NCBI GenBank assembly: GCA_039177555.1
Contig: JBCDFV010000025.1
Span: 1 to 59,724 of the forward strand
DNA from: JANQGH01 sp039177555
Lineage (GTDB): Bacteria > Pseudomonadota > Alphaproteobacteria > DSM-16000 > Inquilinaceae
Direction of reading: 5' to 3'
Length of the DNA stretch: 59,724 bases
The stretch's first letter is position 1. Every line of letters starts with the position of its first letter. Made by a program: the position numbers and the translations under genes. Shown piece after piece: positions 42,395 through 50,125 of the stretch. The notes under the pieces were generated by a model. It saw nothing but the letters and a program-made list of their open reading frames with translations, did not search any database and had not been told where the DNA came from.

Positions 42395-43003
42395 ATGCTC
42401 ACGCTCTATCACGCCCCGCTCTCGCGCTCGTCGCGCATCGTCTGGCTTGCCTACGCACTCGGCATCATGGATGAGATCGATATCGTCACCGTGACCATCC
42501 CGCGCCGAGACGGTTCGGGCGGGCATGATGCCCGAAACCCGCATCCGGAAGGCAAGGTGCCGCTGCTGGTCCATGACGGGGCGGAGATCTGGGAATCCTC
42601 CGCGATCATCCTTTATCTGACCGACCTGTTCCCGGACACCGGCTTTGGCCCGCCTGTCGGCGATCCGCTGCGCGGCCCTTATCTGAGTTGGCTGGCCTAT
42701 TACGGCGACGTGATGGAACCGGTCCTGATCCTGCAAGCGGCCGAAGTGGAACATCCCATGCTCATAAGCACATTCCGCGGCGTGGGCGAAATGGCATCGA
42801 GGCTTTCGACCGCGCTCGCCGACACGCCGTTCGTGCTTGGAGACCGGTTCACGGCCGCCGATCTGCTGCTCTGCTCCCCTTTCACATGGGCACCGGACTT
42901 GATGCCCGACGTGCCGGTTATCCGTGACTGGGTCGCGCGCTGCTGGGCCCAGCCGTCAGCCGCCCAAGCGACCGAATTCGACAAAGCGGCCCTCGGCGAC
43001 TGA
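42395..43003 (+). CDS. Glutathione S-transferase
   Basis: 202 residues: thioredoxin-like N-terminal domain (MLTLYHAPLSRSSRIVWLAYALG, EGKVPLLVHDGAEIWESSAIILYL, the cis-Pro and Glu-Ser glutathione motif) and an all-helical C-terminal domain (FVLGDRFTAADLLLCSPF). Ser10 or Ser12 would be the catalytic residue. Conjugates glutathione to an electrophile, possibly produced by the preceding monooxygenase. A TTGACA at 42334-42339 is a good -35 box but lacks a -10 at the right distance. Confidence 0.9.
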   Translation: MLTLYHAPLSRSSRIVWLAYALGIMDEIDIVTVTIPRRDGSGGHDARNPHPEGKVPLLVHDGAEIWESSAIILYLTDLFPDTGFGPPVGDPLRGPYLSWLAYYGDVMEPVLILQAAEVEHPMLISTFRGVGEMASRLSTALADTPFVLGDRFTAADLLLCSPFTWAPDLMPDVPVIRDWVARCWAQPSAAQATEFDKAALGD

Positions 43004-43058
43004 ACGAGATCGCCTTGTCAAGGACAATCGGTTCGGCGCAGCAAGATGGAAGGCGAAC

Positions 43059-44066
43059 ATGGAGATCATAAAGGCTGAGCCGGCGGAGCCGCGGCCGCGC
43101 CACCGGGACCGATTGACGGTCGGATTGGCCCAGATCGCGCCCATCTGGCTCGACCGCGACAGGACCTTGGCCAAGGTGCTCGACCAGATCCATTTGGCGG
43201 CCGACCAGGGCTGCGACCTGGTTTGCTTCGGCGAGGCGCTGGTGCCCGGCTATCCCTTCTGGATCGAACGCACCGATGGCGCGCGTTTCAATGATCCAAA
43301 GCAGAAGGCGATCTTCGCCCGCTATCTGGACCAGGGCGTGGTGGTCGATCGGGACCTGGAGCAGATTACGGCGGCGGCTCGAGACCGAGGAATCGCGGTC
43401 TATCTCGGCTGCATGGAACGGGCACCCGACCGAGGCGGCCACACGCTCTATTGCGCGCTGGTCTACATCGACGCCGAGGGTGTTGTCCGATCCATTCACC
43501 GTAAGCTGCAACCGACCTATGAGGAACGGCTGGCCTGGGGCCAAGGTGATGGGAACGGCCTGCGCGTTCACGATCTCGGCGCATTTCGCGTCGGCGCCCT
43601 AAACTGTTACGAAAACTGGTTGCCGTTGGTGCGCGCGGCGATGTACGCGCAGGGCGAGGATTTGCACGTCTCCGCCTGGCCCGGCGGCCGGCACAACACC
43701 TACGACCTGATCCCGGTGATCGCCAAAGAGGCGCGGTCTTATGTCATCGCTGTCTCCGGCCTGATGCGACCCCAGGACTTTCCCGCCGACACGCCCAGCC
43801 TGGAAGAGATCCTGGACAACAGCGATGCATTCCTCGCCAATGGCGGCTCGTGCCTGGCGGCGCCCGATGGACGTTGGATCATCGAACCGGTCGTCGACCG
43901 CGAAGCGTTGCTGGTGGCGGAACTTGACCACGCCACGGTGCGCCAGGAACGGCAGAATTTCGACGTTGCCGGCCACTATTCGCGCCCTGATGTCACGCGC
44001 CTGACGGTCAACCGCGAACGCCAGGCGACCGCGCGCTTTGTCGACGATACCGGTCATGCGGAGTGA
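43059..44066 (+). CDS. Carbon-nitrogen hydrolase, nitrilase family
   Basis: 335 residues with the Glu-Lys-Cys triad E59 (GEALVPGYP), K149 (HRKLQPTYEE) and C183 (LNCYENWLPL). GEALVPGYPFWIE, HRKLQPTYEE and CYENWLPLVR are those of true nitrilases (nitrile to acid plus ammonia) rather than amidases or NAD synthetases. The ATG at 43059 has AAGG upstream; an in-frame ATG at 42924 lies inside the GST gene. Cytoplasmic homo-oligomer expected. It follows GST by 55 bp and may complete conversion of a nitrogen compound begun by the monooxygenase. Confidence 0.9.
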   Translation: MEIIKAEPAEPRPRHRDRLTVGLAQIAPIWLDRDRTLAKVLDQIHLAADQGCDLVCFGEALVPGYPFWIERTDGARFNDPKQKAIFARYLDQGVVVDRDLEQITAAARDRGIAVYLGCMERAPDRGGHTLYCALVYIDAEGVVRSIHRKLQPTYEERLAWGQGDGNGLRVHDLGAFRVGALNCYENWLPLVRAAMYAQGEDLHVSAWPGGRHNTYDLIPVIAKEARSYVIAVSGLMRPQDFPADTPSLEEILDNSDAFLANGGSCLAAPDGRWIIEPVVDREALLVAELDHATVRQERQNFDVAGHYSRPDVTRLTVNRERQATARFVDDTGHAE

Positions 44067-44125
44067 GATACCCGTCCCCGCTTGAACACGCCCGGACGGA
44101 ACACAACGTGGGTAATGTCCGCCAA

Positions 44126-44150
44126 CCGGTTCTCGCTCTTTGCGAACCGG
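44126..44150 (+). promoter_or_regulatory. Hairpin in the peroxiredoxin leader
   Basis: CCGGTTC (44126-44132) pairs with GAACCGG (44144-44150), and GC pairs extend it beyond a two-base bulge. It lies 26 bp before the peroxiredoxin ATG, between it and the nitrilase stop at 44066. No T-run. It may be a weak terminator, an mRNA stabiliser, or nothing. Confidence 0.35.
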
Positions 44151-44175
44151 GCAACCCAAATAATAGGGGGTAATC

Positions 44176-44817
44176 ATGACCCAGGCTCTGCTGATCGGCG
44201 ACGAGGCGCCGGACTTCGAGGCCGACACCACCGAAGGCCGCATTCGGTTCCACGACTATATCGACGGCAAATGGGCCGTCTTGTTTTCGCATCCGAAGGA
44301 TTACACCCCGGTCTGCACCACCGAGCTTGGCTATACCGCCAAGCTGAAGCCGGAATTCGAGGCGCGCAACGTGAAGGTCATCGGCCTGTCGGTCGACCCG
44401 CTGGACGCCCATGCCGGCTGGGCCAAGGACATCGAAGAAACCCAGGGCCACGCCGTCAACTTCCCGATGATTGCCGACTCAGACCGCAATGTCGCGACGC
44501 TGTACGGCATGATCCATCCGAACGCCGACGATACCATGACCGTGCGCTCGGTCTACGTCATCGGACCGGACAAGAAAGTTAAGCTGTCACTTCAATATCC
44601 GGCGTCAACAGGTCGGAATTTCGATGAAATTCTGCGCGTGATTGACTCGCTTCAACTGACGGCCGACCACAAGGTCGCCACGCCGGTGAACTGGAACAGC
44701 GGCGAGGACGTGATCATCGTGCCGGCCGTGAGCAACGAGGAAGCCAAGGAGCGTTTCCCCGGTGGCTGGAAAGAGGTGAGGCCCTATCTGAGAATCGTAC
44801 CGCAGCCCGGGAACTGA
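44176..44817 (+). CDS. Peroxiredoxin (1-Cys/Prx6 type)
   Basis: 213 residues. Peroxidatic Cys47 sits in YTPVCTTELG. VKVIGLSVDPLDAHAGWAKDIEE, FPMIADSDRNVA and the long C-terminal extension ending PYLRIVPQPGN are those of the Prx6 group, where there is one conserved Cys and size ~215. Reduces H2O2 or alkyl peroxides in the cytoplasm. GGGGG precedes the ATG. It may be expressed from its own promoter. It is convergent with yacG (30 bp). Confidence 0.94.
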   Translation: MTQALLIGDEAPDFEADTTEGRIRFHDYIDGKWAVLFSHPKDYTPVCTTELGYTAKLKPEFEARNVKVIGLSVDPLDAHAGWAKDIEETQGHAVNFPMIADSDRNVATLYGMIHPNADDTMTVRSVYVIGPDKKVKLSLQYPASTGRNFDEILRVIDSLQLTADHKVATPVNWNSGEDVIIVPAVSNEEAKERFPGGWKEVRPYLRIVPQPGN

Positions 44818-44847
44818 TGGCCTCAAGTCTGAAGAGGCTGGCGGCGA

Positions 44848-45048
44848 TCAGCGCTCGCCGACGTCGCCGTCGGTCTCTTCCGGCCGGTCTTCCTCGACCG
44901 CCGGAATGGCGTAGTGACCGCCCAGCCAGCGGTTGAGATCGACATAACCGCAATGGGCCGAACAGAACGGCCGATGGGCCTGCACCGTCGGTTTGCCACA
45001 GACCGGGCACTTACCGGTTTTTCGGCCGGACTGCTTTGACTTAGACAT
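44848..45048 (-). CDS. yacG: DNA gyrase inhibitor / zinc protein YacG
   Basis: A 66-residue zinc-finger protein. C14 and C17 (KCPVCGKP) and C29 and C33 (FCSAHCGYVDLNRWL) bind one zinc. The protein inhibits gyrase by blocking DNA binding in E. coli. The start at 45048 (MSKSKQSGRK) lies 4 bp after the RNase E/G stop. A longer upstream frame overlaps that gene and lacks a signal. Acidic tail EEDRPEETDGDVGER. It ends the maf-RNase E/G-yacG unit, a usual alphaproteobacterial order. Confidence 0.92.
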   Translation of the reverse strand: MSKSKQSGRKTGKCPVCGKPTVQAHRPFCSAHCGYVDLNRWLGGHYAIPAVEEDRPEETDGDVGER

Positions 45049-45052
45049 TCGG

Positions 45053-46117
45053 TCAGGTCTCGACGACGCGGGGCGGCTCGTCAAGCGCTTCCGCCAGCGA
45101 CAGGCCGCGCCGCTCGCGCGAGAGCTGCAGCAGGCCGAGCGGCGAGACACCGCCCGCAATCGTCGTGCGCGCCGGATCGTCCGCCAACGCCCGGCGAAAC
45201 CGATCGATGACCGGCCGCCAGTCGGACCGCTGCGACACGAGATCGATAACCACGATGCCGCCGATGTTGCGCAGGCGAAGCTGGCGGGCCACGGCGTCTA
45301 CGGCGGCAGCGTTAGCCGCTTCAGCCCCTGCCCCGCCCGCATCCACATCGATCGCGATCAAAGCGCGGGTCGGCTCGATGGTCAGTCTGCCGCCACGCGG
45401 CAACGCCACCTCCGGCGTCCGCAGCGGCGCGATCAGGTCATCCAAATCAACCGGCGCCCCAACGATCGGCGGATCAAGGCCGAGCGCCGCCAGATCGGAC
45501 CGAACCGTCCGTGACAAATCAGCAGATGCGTAGACTTGCCCCGGCGCGCCGTCGTCCAGAACGACCCGGCTCCAAACCGGATGCGGAGGCAGAACGGGAC
45601 CAGGCGTCCCGCCATCTGCAAGACGCCGTACCAGCACGCCTAAACGCCGCGCGTCGGCGTCGATGTCGGCGTCGCTGGCCTCGGCAAAGGACCGCCGCAA
45701 TATCCAGCCTTCCGTCAGCCCAAGCTGCGCCGCCCGATCGCGCTGCGTCTTGGCGTTGCGCAACCGGCTCGACGTCTTCACGTCCGACAACGCGGGCGCT
45801 GCCATCAAGAAGCGGCCGGGCAGGATGATATCCGTTGTCGCCTCCGGCCGCTTGCCATCGCGGGCCGCCCGGCGGACCTGGACGAGGAAGGTTGCCTTTG
45901 AGGGTGCCGCACCAGGCAGGATCGCCTCGCGATCGGCCAGATCGACGATGGTGGCATCGGCTGTCGCGTGTTTGCGAACGACTTTGGTCCGGTAAACGGC
46001 GCCCGTGATATCCGGTTGGTCGGTCGGCTCAGCCGCAAGCGCGATCAGGCCATCGTCGTCGACCAGCGCCGCCATACGGGCCCGGCCGACGGCACCGACA
46101 TGCAGGTCTAGCGCCAA
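45053..46117 (-). CDS. Ribonuclease E/G family protein (minimal form)
   Basis: 354 residues from a TTG start at 46117 that overlaps the maf stop. The catalytic Asp pair can be placed at D257 (RALIAIDVDAGG) and D292 (GGIVVIDLVSQ), with the surrounding LRLRNIGGIVVIDL of RNase E/G. The N-terminal S1-like region is only partly present and the zinc-link Cys pair of RNase E is missing, so this is a short RNase G-like enzyme. An alternative ATG at 46075 would delete part of the fold. Processes rRNA or mRNA, with uncertain oligomeric state. Confidence 0.85.
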   Translation of the reverse strand: MALDLHVGAVGRARMAALVDDDGLIALAAEPTDQPDITGAVYRTKVVRKHATADATIVDLADREAILPGAAPSKATFLVQVRRAARDGKRPEATTDIILPGRFLMAAPALSDVKTSSRLRNAKTQRDRAAQLGLTEGWILRRSFAEASDADIDADARRLGVLVRRLADGGTPGPVLPPHPVWSRVVLDDGAPGQVYASADLSRTVRSDLAALGLDPPIVGAPVDLDDLIAPLRTPEVALPRGGRLTIEPTRALIAIDVDAGGAGAEAANAAAVDAVARQLRLRNIGGIVVIDLVSQRSDWRPVIDRFRRALADDPARTTIAGGVSPLGLLQLSRERRGLSLAEALDEPPRVVET

Positions 46118-46713
46118 TGGACACCCGCCGCTTCCAACAGTCCCGCCGTCTCGTAGATCGGCAGGCCGACAACGTTGGAGTACGACCCTTGCAGAAAGCG
46201 CACGAAGCGGGCGGCTCGCCCTTGCACGGCGTAGCCGCCGGCCTTGCCCTGCCACTCACCGCTGGCGAGGTAGCGCCGGATCTCGTCGTCGGTCAGGACC
46301 TTGAACGCAACCGTCGTCTTGACCAGCCGCGTTCGTTCCTGCCCGGCGCCATCAATCACGCAAACCCCGCCCCAGACCTGATGGCGGCGTCCGGACAGCA
46401 GCGCCAGACAGGTTTGCGCCTGAGCTTCCGTCTCTGCCTTCGGCAAGATGCGGCGGCCGCAAGCGACGACCGTGTCGGCGGCCAGCACGGTTTGCGGGCC
46501 ATGACGGCCTGCAACGGCGCGCGCCTTTTCAAGCGACAGACGCGCCGCATGATCGCGGGGCAGCTCGGCCTCCAGCGGGGTCTCGTCGATGTCGGCCGGG
46601 TCGATCGCGGCGGGCGTGATGCCGATCTGAGCCAAGAGATCGCGCCGGCGCGGAGAGGCCGACGCCAAAATCAAAGGCGGCCCGCTGGCCGCCTGGTCGG
46701 AGGGCTGGTCCAC
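46108..46713 (-). CDS. maf: Nucleoside triphosphate pyrophosphatase Maf
   Basis: 201 residues. LILASASPRRRDLLAQIG at the start, EKARAV, ADTVVACGRRILPKAET and GKAGGYAVQGRAARF are the Maf motifs (house-cleaning hydrolysis of dTTP, UTP or modified nucleotides). Start is GTG at 46713, 8 bp after infA's stop, with TAGGA upstream. The stop TAG at 46108-46110 overlaps the TTG start of the RNase E/G gene, so translation is coupled. Together with infA this matches the standard alphaproteobacterial cluster. Confidence 0.94.
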   Translation of the reverse strand: MDQPSDQAASGPPLILASASPRRRDLLAQIGITPAAIDPADIDETPLEAELPRDHAARLSLEKARAVAGRHGPQTVLAADTVVACGRRILPKAETEAQAQTCLALLSGRRHQVWGGVCVIDGAGQERTRLVKTTVAFKVLTDDEIRRYLASGEWQGKAGGYAVQGRAARFVRFLQGSYSNVVGLPIYETAGLLEAAGVHWR

Positions 46714-46721
46714 CCGCCGTC

Positions 46722-46940
46722 CTATTTGAATCGAAACGTGATACGCCCCTTGGTCAGGTCATAGGGCGTCATTTCGACATTCACGCGGTCACCGGCGAGC
46801 ACGCGAATGCGGTTCTTGCGCATCTTGCCCGAGGTATGGGCAAGCACCTCGTGGTCATTGTCCAGCTTCACGCGGAACATTGCATTGGGCAGCAGCTCCA
46901 TCACCGTGCCGGAAAACTCAATCAGATCCTCTTTGGCCAT
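46722..46940 (-). CDS. infA: Translation initiation factor IF-1
   Basis: 72 residues of the OB fold: MAKEDLIEFSGTVMELLPNAMF, NDHEVLAHTSGKMRKNRIRVL and GDRVNVEMTPYDLTKGRITFRFK (short parts of the family pattern). Essential protein that occupies the ribosomal A site at initiation. Its ATG has a weak ribosome site. It is followed by maf and preceded by 107 bp of intergenic sequence, the largest gap in this operon, which probably holds its own promoter. Confidence 0.97.
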   Translation of the reverse strand: MAKEDLIEFSGTVMELLPNAMFRVKLDNDHEVLAHTSGKMRKNRIRVLAGDRVNVEMTPYDLTKGRITFRFK

Positions 46941-47047
46941 GCTTTCGCTTCTCTGGTTGCTGGGCGCCCCGATAGGTGAGCGACATAACCCTCCCGGTCA
47001 AGCGGTTTTGTCGCCGGCCCGCCATAAACCCGGCATTCGGGCCGCAG

Positions 47048-47491
47048 TCAGACATTCACCGACTGTTCGGCCGGGAACTGCTGTCTGATCCGATCCAGAA
47101 GAAAGTCGCGGGTCTTGCGAAAGGCATCCAGTCGGGTCTCGCGGTTGCCCTCGATCAGCGTCGGGTCGAAGGTCTGCCAGAACTCGACATCGCAGGCCGT
47201 CGTCCGTGTGCGCTCAAGCGCCAAATGGTGTGCCTGAGGCGACAGCGAGATCACCAGATCGAAGCTTTCATCCTCCATCTCGACGAACAGCTTCGGCTTG
47301 TGGCGCGACAGATCGATGCCGAGTTCCTCCATCACCACAACGGCGAACGGGTCCAGTTCGCCCAGCCGCACGCCCGCGCTATCGACGAAGATGTGGTGGC
47401 CGTGCAGGTGCTTCAGCATCGCCTCCGCCATGGGCGAGCGAATGGCGTTGTAATTGCAGACGAAAAGGACGCTGGTCGGGAGATCGGCCAC
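47048..47491 (-). CDS. Low-molecular-weight protein tyrosine phosphatase / arsenate reductase-like
   Basis: 147 residues from GTG 47491. The CX5R phosphate loop VCNYNAIRS (C12, R18) opens the LMW-PTP fold, with SPMAEAML, VDSAGVRLGELDPFAV and a candidate acid Asp in WQTFDPT. This branch, next to UPF0262 and infA in alphaproteobacteria, is of unknown substrate. It begins 7 bp after the UPF0262 stop. Arsenate reductase is the common annotation, but the fold alone does not show it. Confidence 0.87.
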   Translation of the reverse strand: MADLPTSVLFVCNYNAIRSPMAEAMLKHLHGHHIFVDSAGVRLGELDPFAVVVMEELGIDLSRHKPKLFVEMEDESFDLVISLSPQAHHLALERTRTTACDVEFWQTFDPTLIEGNRETRLDAFRKTRDFLLDRIRQQFPAEQSVNV

Positions 47492-47498
47492 GGCGTGC

Positions 47499-47981
47499 CT
47501 ATTGCCTGATCTGGAGAACACAGAGCAGGGTGAACAGCCGGCGCGCGGTGTTGTGGTCGATCTCGATATGGGCGGCCAAGCGCTCGCGCAGCATGACCGA
47601 ACCCTCGTCATGCAGGCCGCGCCTTCCCATGTCGATCGCCTCGATCTTGGATGGCGGCGCGTTGCGGATGGCCTCGTAATAGGCCTCGCAGACCATGAAG
47701 TACTCCTTCACGATCTTGCGGAACGGCAGAACCGCAAGAGGTACGCGGGCGACCTGTTCGTCGGCGTCGTCGCGCACGTCAAAAACGAGCCGGTTGTCTT
47801 CCATGCCCAGGCGCAGGCGGAACGGCCCGTCCGGGTTCTCGTTCGGGCGGAAGAGATTGTCCTCCAAGAGATCGTAGATCGCGACCGCCCGCTCCTGTTC
47901 GACCTCCGCATTGCGCCTGGCGACCGTGCGCTCATCCAGCTCGACGGCGATGATGCTGGGCGTCTTGGTCGGCTTGGCCAA
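47499..47981 (-). CDS. UPF0262 family protein
   Basis: 160 residues, starting with TTG 47981, 6 bp after the hisD stop. IIAVELDERTVARRNAEVEQERAVAIYDLLEDN, NRLVFDVRDD, LAVLPFRKIVKEYFMVCEAYYEAI and IDMGRRGLHDEGSVMLRERLA match the alphaproteobacterial UPF0262 family. Function unknown. The TTG start keeps the family's usual N-terminus; a later ATG would cut it. Its constant place between hisD and the phosphatase suggests linked expression. Confidence 0.92.
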   Translation of the reverse strand: MAKPTKTPSIIAVELDERTVARRNAEVEQERAVAIYDLLEDNLFRPNENPDGPFRLRLGMEDNRLVFDVRDDADEQVARVPLAVLPFRKIVKEYFMVCEAYYEAIRNAPPSKIEAIDMGRRGLHDEGSVMLRERLAAHIEIDHNTARRLFTLLCVLQIRQ

Positions 47982-47987
47982 GGGGCG

Positions 47988-49271
47988 CTACCCGCGCGGC
48001 AGATTCAGCCGGATGGCGATCGAAAGCCCATGCGCCTGCAGGCCCTCGGCCTGGGCCAGGGTGACCGCCGACGGTCCGATTCTGCGCAAGGCATCGGCGT
48101 TGCAGCCGACCATGGTCGTTCGCTTCACGAAGTCCAGCACGTTCAGACCGGATGAAAACCGTGCGCTGCGCGACGTCGGCAGCACGTGGTTGGGCCCGGC
48201 GACATAGTCGCCGACCGCCTCAGGCGTATAGCGCCCAAGGAAGATCGCACCCGCATGGCGCACCTGCTCGGCAAAGCCATCAGGATCCGCGATCGCCAGT
48301 TCCAGGTGCTCCGGCGCGATGCGATCGACCAGTGCGGGCGCGTCGTCGATGGCGTCGACCAGGATGACCGCGCCATGGTCCCGCCAGCTTGCGCCCGCGA
48401 TCGCTGCCCTTGGCAGGGTTTTGAGATGGCCGTCAATGGCCGCTTCGACGGCGGCGGCGAAGTCGGCATCGTCCGTGATCAGAATGGCCTGGGCGTCGGC
48501 GTCGTGTTCGGCCTGCGACAGCAGATCGGCGGCGATCCAGGCCGGGTCGTTCTCGCGATCGGCGACGACCAGGATTTCCGACGGCCCAGCGATCATATCG
48601 ATGCCGACCTGGCCGAAGACCTGGCGTTTGGCCTCGGCGACATACACATTGCCGGGCCCGACGATCTTGTCGACCGAGGCGACGGTCTCCGTCCCGTAGG
48701 CCAGCGCGGCCACCGCCTGGGCCCCGCCGATGCGATAGATCTCGTCGATACCGGCGATGTCGGCCGCCGCCATGACCAGCGGGTTCAGCACACCGTCGGG
48801 CGTCGGGACGACCATGACGATGCGCCCGACGCCAGCGACCTTGGCCGGCATGGCGTTCATCAGAACCGAACTGGGATAGGCCGCCTGCCCGCCGGGTACG
48901 TAGAGGCCGACGGCGTCTACCGGCGTGAAACGTGCCCCCAGGCGCACGCCGGTTTCATCGGTGTAGCTGGTCGACGGCAGGTCCTGCGTCCGATGAAACG
49001 CCTCGATCCGTTCGGCAGCGAACCGCAACGCCTCCAGATCCCGCGGATCGGCCTTGGCAACCGCATCGCTGATCTCGGGCCGTGTCAGCCGCAAGCCAGC
49101 CGGCGTTAGAGCAAGGCGGTCGAACCGTTCCGTCAGCTCGATGACCGCCGCGTCACGACGTTTGCGAACGTCGCGGATGATGTCGGAGACAACCGCGCTG
49201 ACATCGACCTCCTGATCGCGCTTGGCGCCGAGAAAGGCGGCGAAGGCGGCCTCGAAATCGGCATCCGCCAT
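47988..49271 (-). CDS. hisD: Histidinol dehydrogenase
   Basis: 427 residues from ATG 49271 (ATG 49289, overlapping hisG, is the alternative). Oxidises L-histidinol to histidine (last two steps). LYVPGGQAAYPSSVLMNAMPA, GGAQAVAALAYGTETV, IVGPGNVYVAEAKRQVFG, DMIAGPSEILV and APEHLEL are the HisD signatures. It is the second gene of hisG-hisD, in the housekeeping block continuing to infA. Confidence 0.95.
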   Translation of the reverse strand: MADADFEAAFAAFLGAKRDQEVDVSAVVSDIIRDVRKRRDAAVIELTERFDRLALTPAGLRLTRPEISDAVAKADPRDLEALRFAAERIEAFHRTQDLPSTSYTDETGVRLGARFTPVDAVGLYVPGGQAAYPSSVLMNAMPAKVAGVGRIVMVVPTPDGVLNPLVMAAADIAGIDEIYRIGGAQAVAALAYGTETVASVDKIVGPGNVYVAEAKRQVFGQVGIDMIAGPSEILVVADRENDPAWIAADLLSQAEHDADAQAILITDDADFAAAVEAAIDGHLKTLPRAAIAGASWRDHGAVILVDAIDDAPALVDRIAPEHLELAIADPDGFAEQVRHAGAIFLGRYTPEAVGDYVAGPNHVLPTSRSARFSSGLNVLDFVKRTTMVGCNADALRRIGPSAVTLAQAEGLQAHGLSIAIRLNLPRG

Positions 49272-49278
49272 GTTCAGC

Positions 49279-49971
49279 CTATCCGGCATCGACCGCCTCC
49301 CGAAACCGCTCGACCCAGCCGCCGAGGTCCGCCGGCCTGGTCTTCAAGGCGGCGCGATTGACGATCAGCCGCGAGGTGACGTCGGCGATCAGTTCAATCT
49401 CCTTCAACCCGTTGGCCGCCAGTGTCGAGCCGGTCGAGACCAAATCGACGATCCGCCGGCACAGGCCCAGGCTGGGCGCCAACTCCATGGCGCCGTTCAG
49501 CTTAATGCACTCCGCCTGCACGCCGCGCGCCGCGAAGTGCCGCCTGGTCACCTCGGGGTACTTGGTGGCAACCCGGACATGGCTCCAGCGCGACGGGTCG
49601 TCGGTCTGCGACAGTTCGACCGGTTCGGCCACGGAGAGCCGGCAGGCGCCGATCTTCAGGTCCAGCGGGGCATAGATCTCGGGAAAGTCGAACTCCATCA
49701 GCACGTCGTTGCCGGCGACGCCCAGATGCGCGGCGCCAAAGGCGACAAAGGTCGCCACGTCGAACGAGCGTACGCGGATGATCTCGACGGAGGGCATGTT
49801 GGTGCGAAAGCGCAGGCCCCGATGGCGCTCATCATCGAAGGAAGGCTCCGGCTCCAGCCCGGCACGCGCCATCAGCGGGCGCAACTCCTTCAAGATGCGG
49901 CCCTTTGGGACGGCGAGCACCAGCGGCTCGTTCGGCACGCCGGTCGCTTGGGAAACAGATATCTGGGTCAC
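49279..49971 (-). CDS. hisG: ATP phosphoribosyltransferase, short form (HisG-S)
   Basis: 230 residues from a GTG at 49971. LVLAVPKGRILKEL, GVAGNDVLMEFD, KIGACRLSVAEP, VATKYPEVTRRHF, LNGAMELAPSLGLCRRIVDLVSTGSTL and the C-terminal RLIVNRAALKT define HisG without the C-terminal regulatory domain. Such short HisG needs HisZ as partner; hisZ is not in the window. The start is unsure (GTG 49938 gives 219 residues; ATG 50013 is longer), and no clear ribosome site is seen. Catalyses the first step of histidine synthesis. Confidence 0.9.
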   Translation of the reverse strand: MTQISVSQATGVPNEPLVLAVPKGRILKELRPLMARAGLEPEPSFDDERHRGLRFRTNMPSVEIIRVRSFDVATFVAFGAAHLGVAGNDVLMEFDFPEIYAPLDLKIGACRLSVAEPVELSQTDDPSRWSHVRVATKYPEVTRRHFAARGVQAECIKLNGAMELAPSLGLCRRIVDLVSTGSTLAANGLKEIELIADVTSRLIVNRAALKTRPADLGGWVERFREAVDAG

Positions 49972-50125
49972 GAAAAAGCGCTCAAAAGCTTCCGACTGCT
50001 TGCGAAAACACATGTCGGGCCTGTCCCGACGGCGGCGGAGACTACGGATTTCCGTCCGTCGCTTCAAATGAATGGTTTTCGACGGCAGCCATGGCCGCAC
50101 CGCATGAACCGGCGGTGACAGGCTA

